Shown here in pieces: positions 57,854 through 64,000 of a stretch of DNA of 64,000 bases. Each line of letters begins with the position of its first letter. Position 1 is the first letter of the stretch. The stretch covers positions 2,418,001 through 2,482,000 of the forward strand of contig JBLDXI010000042.1 in NCBI GenBank assembly GCA_047495785.1, written 5' to 3'. The notes below the pieces were generated by a model that saw nothing but the letters and a program-made list of their open reading frames with translations, had not been told where the DNA came from and did no database searches. The DNA is from Lepidodermella squamata (lineage: Eukaryota > Gastrotricha). A program made the position numbers and the translations under genes.

Positions 57854-60800
57854 CTAAAAAAATCGAAAAAAATATTAGAAAAATTCCGCAAAAATCGAAA
57901 AATATTAAGGAGGATGTTTCGAAACTAACCTTTTCTGTCCGTTGTGCAACTTCGGCAGTGGCCGGGAGAATCTGAACCTGGTCGGTGGGTAGTTTGTTAA
58001 CGCGGAAAGAAATGGCCGGGCTGAAGGCGCCCATCTGGCACTTTGAAAGCGCAAACTCGTCGCCGCTCAGCACGATAGCAGCAGCGACGCGCATCGAGTA
58101 GACGCCACTCGCAAGTTGCGAGGCGCTCAGCACCACCGACGTGTCACCGCCACGGTGCAGTTGAACGAAAGCCGCCGACGACGGCGTGGTCCACTGCAGC
58201 ACGTACTCGACCGGCAGGTTAGCCGGCGCCACAACCGGCCGCCAAGAAGCAGTCACCGAAGTCGACGTCTCGCCTTCATTGCACACAACTGCTAGGTTGG
58301 TCGGAATCGCAGGCGGGGCTGGTAAGGTGCTGAACACCTTCGGCACAGCCGACTGCGGGCCGAGACCGCCCGACTGCGTTTTCGCTTGAATAGCGAATCG
58401 ATACGAAGTCCGTTCGAGCAAGCGCTTCGCCGTGAAACTCAGCGCCGGCCCGGTGTAGACAGGCTGAAGGCGGGGCGCGTTCGGTTTGTCCATGAGCACG
58501 GTGTACTCGACGAGATCGGTGCCGGGCGTGACAGAGGCGGCCGGCGGCACAGCGGCCCATTTGATACGCAGCATGTTGTGCGTAGCTTCGACCAGTTCAA
58601 GCTCAGGCGGTGGTGGCGGAAGAGGCGGGGTCGTCACTTTGACCGGGGCTGAGAAGGCACCTGCTCCCAACAGATTAATCGCCTGCACACGCACTCGATA
58701 CACAGTGTCCGGTTGCAAATCCTCAACCAGGTATTCGACGTTGAGAGGTGCAGCGGGTCTTTCTGGCTCGTGAGCGACAATTTTCGTCTCGCCATTTTCA
58801 TCGACATCGGTTTGATCATGATCTTCCTCGTGATCATCAATAGCCGGGACGACCGGGCTGGGTGATGGGCTAGGTGTCGGGGGCGCGAGTGGTACGGTGA
58901 TCAACCGATCGCCGGGTGAAATCGAAATCGAGTAGGACACGATTGGCGAGCCGTTATCGTGCGGCGGTAGCCATTCGAGGGAGAACGAGCTCGACGAAAC
59001 CGGTTGCGCGGTGATCTCGGTAGGCGCAGCCGGGGCAGCGGGCGGTGTTTGGCACGAAACGACAGGCGAGTAGGGAGAAGCACCAGCCGCGTTCAGTGCC
59101 TGCAGCCGGAACGAATACTGCGTGGCGGGTTTCAGCGCCTTAGCTTCGTACGAGAGTTGCGGGCCGGAATAGACTACGAGGAAAGCGGGCGACGACGACT
59201 CGACCGACTCCTCCAACCGGTACTCGGTGACCCGGGTGCCGTTCGAGTTCGGCTCTTGCCATGAAAGCGCGATGACGTGTGCCGAGGTCGGGGCGGCAAC
59301 AGGCGCACACGGGGCCTCGGGCGGGGCGGGCGCTGTTGTCAGAAAGGCGACCGGTTGCGAGGTGGGGACAACCGGGTTCCAAGGACCCGGCCCGACTCGG
59401 TTGAGCGCACGCACCTGGAAAAAGTAGGCACGACCAGGCGCGAGGTTATGCACAACACAAGTCGAATCGGCGCCTTCGTACACCGTCGCCAGCTCCTCCA
59501 TATCAGCCTGGGCTAGATTGGCCGGAGAAGACAGCTTAGAATTCACAACCCTAGCCATTCGCAGTTCGTAACTCGAAATCGCAGCGCCGCCATCACGCAC
59601 CGGAGGCGCCCAGCGAAGTGCGAGCGACGTCGGCTTAGCACGACCGACGAGCGTTGGAACGGCGCTACACGCGGTTGGGCAAGTTGCGGCTGTTCCAGCG
59701 ATAACAACATTACTCCAGTCGCTAGTACCACCAATTCCCTTCGCACGGACCTTGCACTCGTAGGCCCGGCCTGGTTGGAGATTTTCAATCAAAACTTCGC
59801 GTTCCAACCCGGTGGTTGAAACGAAAATCGGCTGAGAGTTCGGTTGGTCGACCTCGTTGGCCTGGACTTCGTACGAGTCGATCGTAGCGCCGCCGTCATC
59901 GCGAGGCGGGTTCCAGACCAGGCGGATCGAATGGGCACTCAGGGAGGAAGCGGCTGCTTTCAAACCGGCAGTTTTGAGAGCGAGGCCTAGGGGCGGTCGC
60001 GGCGCGTCTGGCAGCGTGCGATAGGCAACGATTGGTTCAGACCACTTGCTAACACCGTCGTCGTTCTCGGCGGCGAGGCGGAATCGGTACTCGGAGTTGC
60101 GGCGCAGGTTTCGCACCGTGAATTCCGGCACGTCCGCGCCCTTGTACACCGTCAGAAAACCGTGCCCGCTAATGAGATCGTCCATTTGCAGCGTAAATTC
60201 CAACGGCGATGACGAAACCGCGCCGCCGATAGTCAGCGGCCAGCGTAGCGTTAAGGCGGCCACACCCGCGTGGCGGAGTTGCGGCGCTTCAGGGGCGGGT
60301 GGCGGCGCCCCGCTTGTTCGATAACTGACTTCGTCGGAAAACTGCGACTGGCCAAGGGCGTTTGACGCCGCTAGGCGGAATGAATACAGCGTTGCCGGGG
60401 TTAGGTTGGTCAGGCGGTAGGTTCGCACCTCAGCCGCGCATCGAAACAACTCGGAGAACGTAGTCTGGCCCACCGATTTCGGGTCGTTCAAAGACGGCCC
60501 TTGCTTCCACTCGAGCAAATACGAGATGATCGGTGAACCATTTTCGGAGGCCGGCGGGTTCCAGCGTAGTTGCATCGCGTTAGCCTTGACGGCACTCCTC
60601 GACGCCAACTTCGGCGGGTCGGGTTTCTCCGGCACCGACGGCTGGGTTTGGAAATTCAACAACGGCAACGACGCGCCTCGAATCGGGTGTTGCGGCGAGG
60701 CAACTGGTGGTCCAGTGTAAACAGCGGCAACGCCGAGCGAGTACGACGTCGCCGGTTTCAAATCGACGACATTGACCTCAGCCGCCGGGCCGGTGTAAAT

Positions 60801-62339
60801 GTCGTCCAGCTGGTTTTCGCGGTGCGGCACCGAGAGTGAAACGTCGTAGACGAGGCTCTGCTTAGCCGTGGCAATAGCCTCTGCTTCACTCAGCCCGGTC
60901 GCGGCGATGACGGCGTCCGTGGGCATCGGCGCCATTTCGACGGTGAGCGAAGTCGCGGTAACACTGATAAGTTTCGCTGGACCGAGTTGCGACAGAGCAG
61001 CTTCGATCGCCTCGATCAACCGCCGGCGCTCGATTTCTTCCTCGGTAAGTTCGGCAGGCTCGATTTCTTCATCAGGCACAACTTGTGGTTCGCCATTTCC
61101 TAAATTTAAGAAACTTTTGAATTAAAATGTTTGAAAAAAATGATTTTTCCTACCATTTTCCGCGTGTTCATGGTGTTGCTTGAACTTGTTGCTCGATTTC
61201 CTCTGCTGGCCACCGTTGACACCAGAATCGATCGAGTGACCGCGCGACGGCGATAATGGCAAGTGGCCGGAACCGGTCGACGATGAATCATCACCGCCGT
61301 CATTCAACGACGGCTCGGTCTCCTGGGACGTCTGCCGCGACTGCCTCAGCCGCGCCGGCAGGTTCGCACTACCTGGGCTGTTCGGCGTCTGCTTCCGCCA
61401 ACGCCTCATGCCTCCGTTATTCATCGCATTGTTATTGTTGTTGTTATTCTGGAAATTTCCAGCGGCTTTCCGTTGTTGCGCGGCTTGCTGCTGTTGGTAC
61501 TGCTCGAGCTGATGCGCGTGGTAGGCGCCGTTGGTCAGCTCGTAGCCGCCGTCGTGCATGAGAATCGGGGCACCGTTGCCGCCGAGAAGTATCACAGGCG
61601 TTTGATCGTACATCTGCGCCTCTTCGGCCCCGCTCGACTCGACCTGATCGCCGTCGTCTTTCGGCTGAGAGTTGCCGCGGTACGGCTGGCCCGGGTAGTA
61701 AGCACCCCTCGCGCCGTTCGACTGCCCGTCCATGCCCGGCATGCCGACCTGGGGCGGTAGCGAGACCGGGGACACGGCCGGGTAGTGGCCGGGCAGCGCG
61801 CCTGGTGGCATTGCCAGGTGCGGCGGCAGCATGAAAGGCGGCGGGGGTAGAGGGTGATAGAGAGCGAAGGGTGGCGGCGGCATCGGCGGTTGCGCACTCG
61901 GCTGGAACGTGGTCGAAGCACCTGATAAGTGTTGCTGAGACGGTTGTTGCTGTTGTGGCGGCGACGGCGGCGTGTTCGTGCGGCTGCCGGCCGAGCCCGA
62001 CGAGGTGACGGTGCCTGCACCATTCACATTCACAACCGCGCCGTGAGACGGCGACGACGCACTTGTAATTGGTCCTAAATATTCACCACCATCCATCTAT
62101 AACAAACACACGGAATTCACAATTAGGCAACACATTTTCGAATTAATAAAATCAGTGACTAACGGAATTTCCCGGCGCGAATACCGCGTGCGGAGGCGGG
62201 CCGCCTTGAAGCGAGAGAATCACGTGACGAAGCGTGCCGTGCTCGTCGATGACTTGTTGCACCACATGACCAGGAGGAACTTGCAATGGTAGCGGGTGAG
62301 GGGGGCCGCTGGGACTGACCATTGGTACTGTAGCTGGAC
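57605..62339 (-). CDS. FNDC3: FNDC3-family protein (FN3 repeats, tail-anchored), 5' exon missing
   Basis: Exons 62339-62164, 62096-61154, 61099-57930 and 57853-57605 join in consistent phases to about 1,512 residues. The first contains GPATVPMVSPSGPP and VPPGHVVQQVIDEHGTLR, the conserved N-terminal motif of vertebrate FNDC3A/B. The second is Pro-, Gln- and Asn-rich and disordered. The third holds nine fibronectin type III domains, the number typical of FNDC3. The last ends with a single hydrophobic helix (FVIAFAVLAVVLSYVAHSFL) and a short tail, a C-terminal membrane anchor. FNDC3 proteins sit on ER/Golgi membranes and act in cell adhesion and spermatid development in animals. The first exon with the start codon is not identified. 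Confidence 0.9.
57930..61099 (-). CDS. FNDC3: FNDC3 homologue, nine FN3-domain exon
   Basis: One 3.17-kb exon with nine FN3 domains. Each has a conserved Trp (LRWNPP, LRWPL, LVWNPP, LRWAPP, LSWQEP, LEWLPP, IKWAAV, ASWRPV) and a YxxRLxAxN-type strand; the first domain is the most divergent. An acidic insert (DDHEEDHDQTDVDENGE) lies within domain seven. GC content is much higher than in neighbouring DNA. Confidence 0.9.
61154..62096 (-). CDS. FNDC3: FNDC3 homologue, low-complexity exon
   Basis: 314 codons from MDGGEYLGPITSASS. It includes Pro-rich (PPPPPFMLPPHLAMPPG), Gln-rich (QYQQQQAAQQ) and a seven-Asn tract. It contains DQTPVILLGGNGAPILMHDG, a possible short ordered motif. The donor AAAATG|GTAGGA leaves phase 1. 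Confidence 0.8.
62164..62339 (-). CDS. FNDC3: FNDC3 homologue, N-terminal conserved exon
   Basis: The acceptor is TTTTCTGCTAG|GT (two bases complete a codon from a missing upstream exon) and the donor AAATTCC|GTTAGT is in phase 0. It carries the family motif GPATVPMVSPSGPP. Confidence 0.8.
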
Positions 62340-64000
62340 CTAGCAGAAAATCAATAATTCCAATATCAACAAAACATTCATTCAATATTATCGCACATGT
62401 CTGGCAGTTAAATTGAAAATAAATAAAGTCTGTGATGTAAACCCATTAATTAAAAAATTGAAACACGCGCGAATTGAAAAAATCCTCCTCAATAATTTTT
62501 TCAAGTTGCATCATAATTGATCAATAACAGATATTAGAGATGAGCCGTTTGACATTTTAGCTCATTGAATATATAACAAATTTACCGTTGTAAGGAGGTT
62601 CCCGAATTAAGAGCATCACGTCATTATATTTTACGGAAACTCCTAGAAAGGGGAAATAAAATTTGGCTGACGTGTTCACTAGAAAAAATGGACACGTGTA
62701 TCATAATATAATGTATCACGTGTTGTTAGTGTAATTATGGGCGTGGTTGCAGCTGCAGGTAGTCTGTAGTAGAAACAATAGTAAAAAAATGGACGCGAGA
62801 TTAGCGACCTTTTTTGTATGCGCCGAACCGGCACGTAGGTAATATTTTGTTATTTACTCTCGCTCATTGGTGAACCAAAACGGATGCCAGCATGGGGCAC
62901 CCATAGTTGTGGTGGTGGTGGTGGTGGTGGTAAATGGCGCTGCTGTATGTATACTTACACACGCGTAGAAAACCAACATACACACATGCAAGCTAAATGT
63001 TAGGGAAGCAAAAATAAAAGTGGCGGTTTTGTGTGAGAAGACAGCTGCGCGACTCGAAGAACATTCATTTTTAATGCGTCGCTTTTACACCAGTGACTGC
63101 GCTTGTCCTACAAAATTTACGTGGACGAACGAAATAACAAAACTCGACGACGAGGTGCGCGCAAAACATCATCTTTTTCAAGTAAAATTGCAACTAAAAT
63201 AATAATATTGCCGAAATGCCGGTAGGTCAGTACTAAAAACCGCAATATTATACTATAGCAGAAGTGAGTTTAGTAAGACGTAGCAGTAGGAAAAATCGAA
63301 GAAACTTTTTTGAGAATCACGTGCAATTAATGATTTGCTTGACACGCATGCGTAGAGAAAAAAATGAAACGCAGTGTGTATAATAAACAAAACAGACTAA
63401 GGAACACAGAGAGTTGTGTTATCGCTATTATTTTATGAATGATGATGATACTATTGAAGAGCTAGAACAGGGCCGTGATGTAGAGGAACATGTGCTTACA
63501 GCACGTAGCAGAGACGTTGCATTCCTCGTTGTTCGCGCAGTACGTATCGTGCAGCTCCTCCTCCGTGTTCAAATAACCAAGCGCGCGCGTAGCACAAAAG
63601 GAAGCAGCGTATACATGCGACCCGCTTACGTAGAAACACCCTGCTGCAGTAGTAGTGGTGTGCTAGTAAAGATACGCAACGCAAAGCAAGCAAGCGCGGT
63701 AATACCTGTGCGTGTGTGCCACGACGACGAAAGTTTTGTACGAGACACAAAAGATGCGCTGCTGCTGCCAAGTTATACCTACCGTTGTCCACAACAACAA
63801 GGTTCCGTAAGGTTTATCGTCGTCAGCGCGCTGCCTGCTACTATATATATATATATCTATATATACCCATAGCAGCCGCCACCGAGACGTAAAGGCGAGA
63901 GAACTATATATAACTCAATATACCTGCGAGCGCGCTTGTGTATGCGTGTGACATGCCTTCATGCTTGCTTATTTTATACTGCAGTTATGCGACCGCCAAC
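62340..64000. other. Upstream flank or first intron of the FNDC3 homologue
   Basis: AT-rich, with a (GGT)n microsatellite at about 62911-62931 and an (AT)n run at 63842-63866. No conserved exon or promoter motif could be identified; the FNDC3 start exon may lie here or beyond the window. Confidence 0.5.

Noticed and set aside
58186-61125. Many 60-100-residue plus-strand frames opposite the FN3 exon
   Set aside because: High-GC antisense shadows; they have biased Arg/Gly composition and no splice or start context.

Overview
The window is eukaryotic, and most likely from an invertebrate animal. Its genes are split by GT-AG introns, some only 46-54 bp long. It is full of decayed retrotransposons and small inverted-repeat elements, and it carries a clear homologue of the animal gene family FNDC3. 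I cannot name the phylum from sequence alone. Every substantial gene I can support is on the minus strand, so the order of transcription runs right to left: FNDC3 homologue (about 62.3-57.6 kb), giant gene copy B (53.5-23.6 kb), giant gene copy A (16.5 kb to beyond the left edge).

The main content is a tandem pair of a very large gene. Copy B can be assembled as 12 coding exons whose splice phases agree at every junction. They sum to 13,779 nt, which is 4,592 residues plus a stop, followed by an AATAAA signal. The predicted protein has about 2,000 residues of helical, repeat-like (solenoid-like) sequence, then a SecA-type preprotein translocase ATPase core (Walker A GEGKS, DEVD, WSDGLHQ, LTGTMG, GRGTDI, GRTARQG). 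After that come a glycine-rich hydrophobic stretch and an OTU-like cysteine-protease segment in which the candidate His precedes the candidate Cys. A C-terminal part is unrecognised. SecA is a bacterial and plastid protein, so an intron-rich SecA-containing gene in an animal genome suggests an old horizontal acquisition. Copy A contains the first seven exons with identical exon lengths, apart from 6 nt at the start of exon 1, and runs off the window. Differences between the copies in exons are mostly silent, so both copies appear to be maintained.

Region by region: 1-16.5 kb is copy A. 16.5-23.5 kb is intergenic and made of inverted-repeat elements: a Tc1-like element, a nested pair, and a 1.7-kb element holding five 181-bp repeats. 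23.5-53.5 kb is copy B, whose large introns carry plus-strand retrotransposon remnants. 53.5-57.6 kb is AT-rich intergenic DNA with one weak candidate small gene. 57.6-62.3 kb is the FNDC3 homologue, with nine fibronectin type III repeats and a tail anchor. 62.4-64 kb is 5' flank or first intron with microsatellites. Large introns differ between the two copies by independent element insertions, and one insertion has its empty site preserved in copy B.
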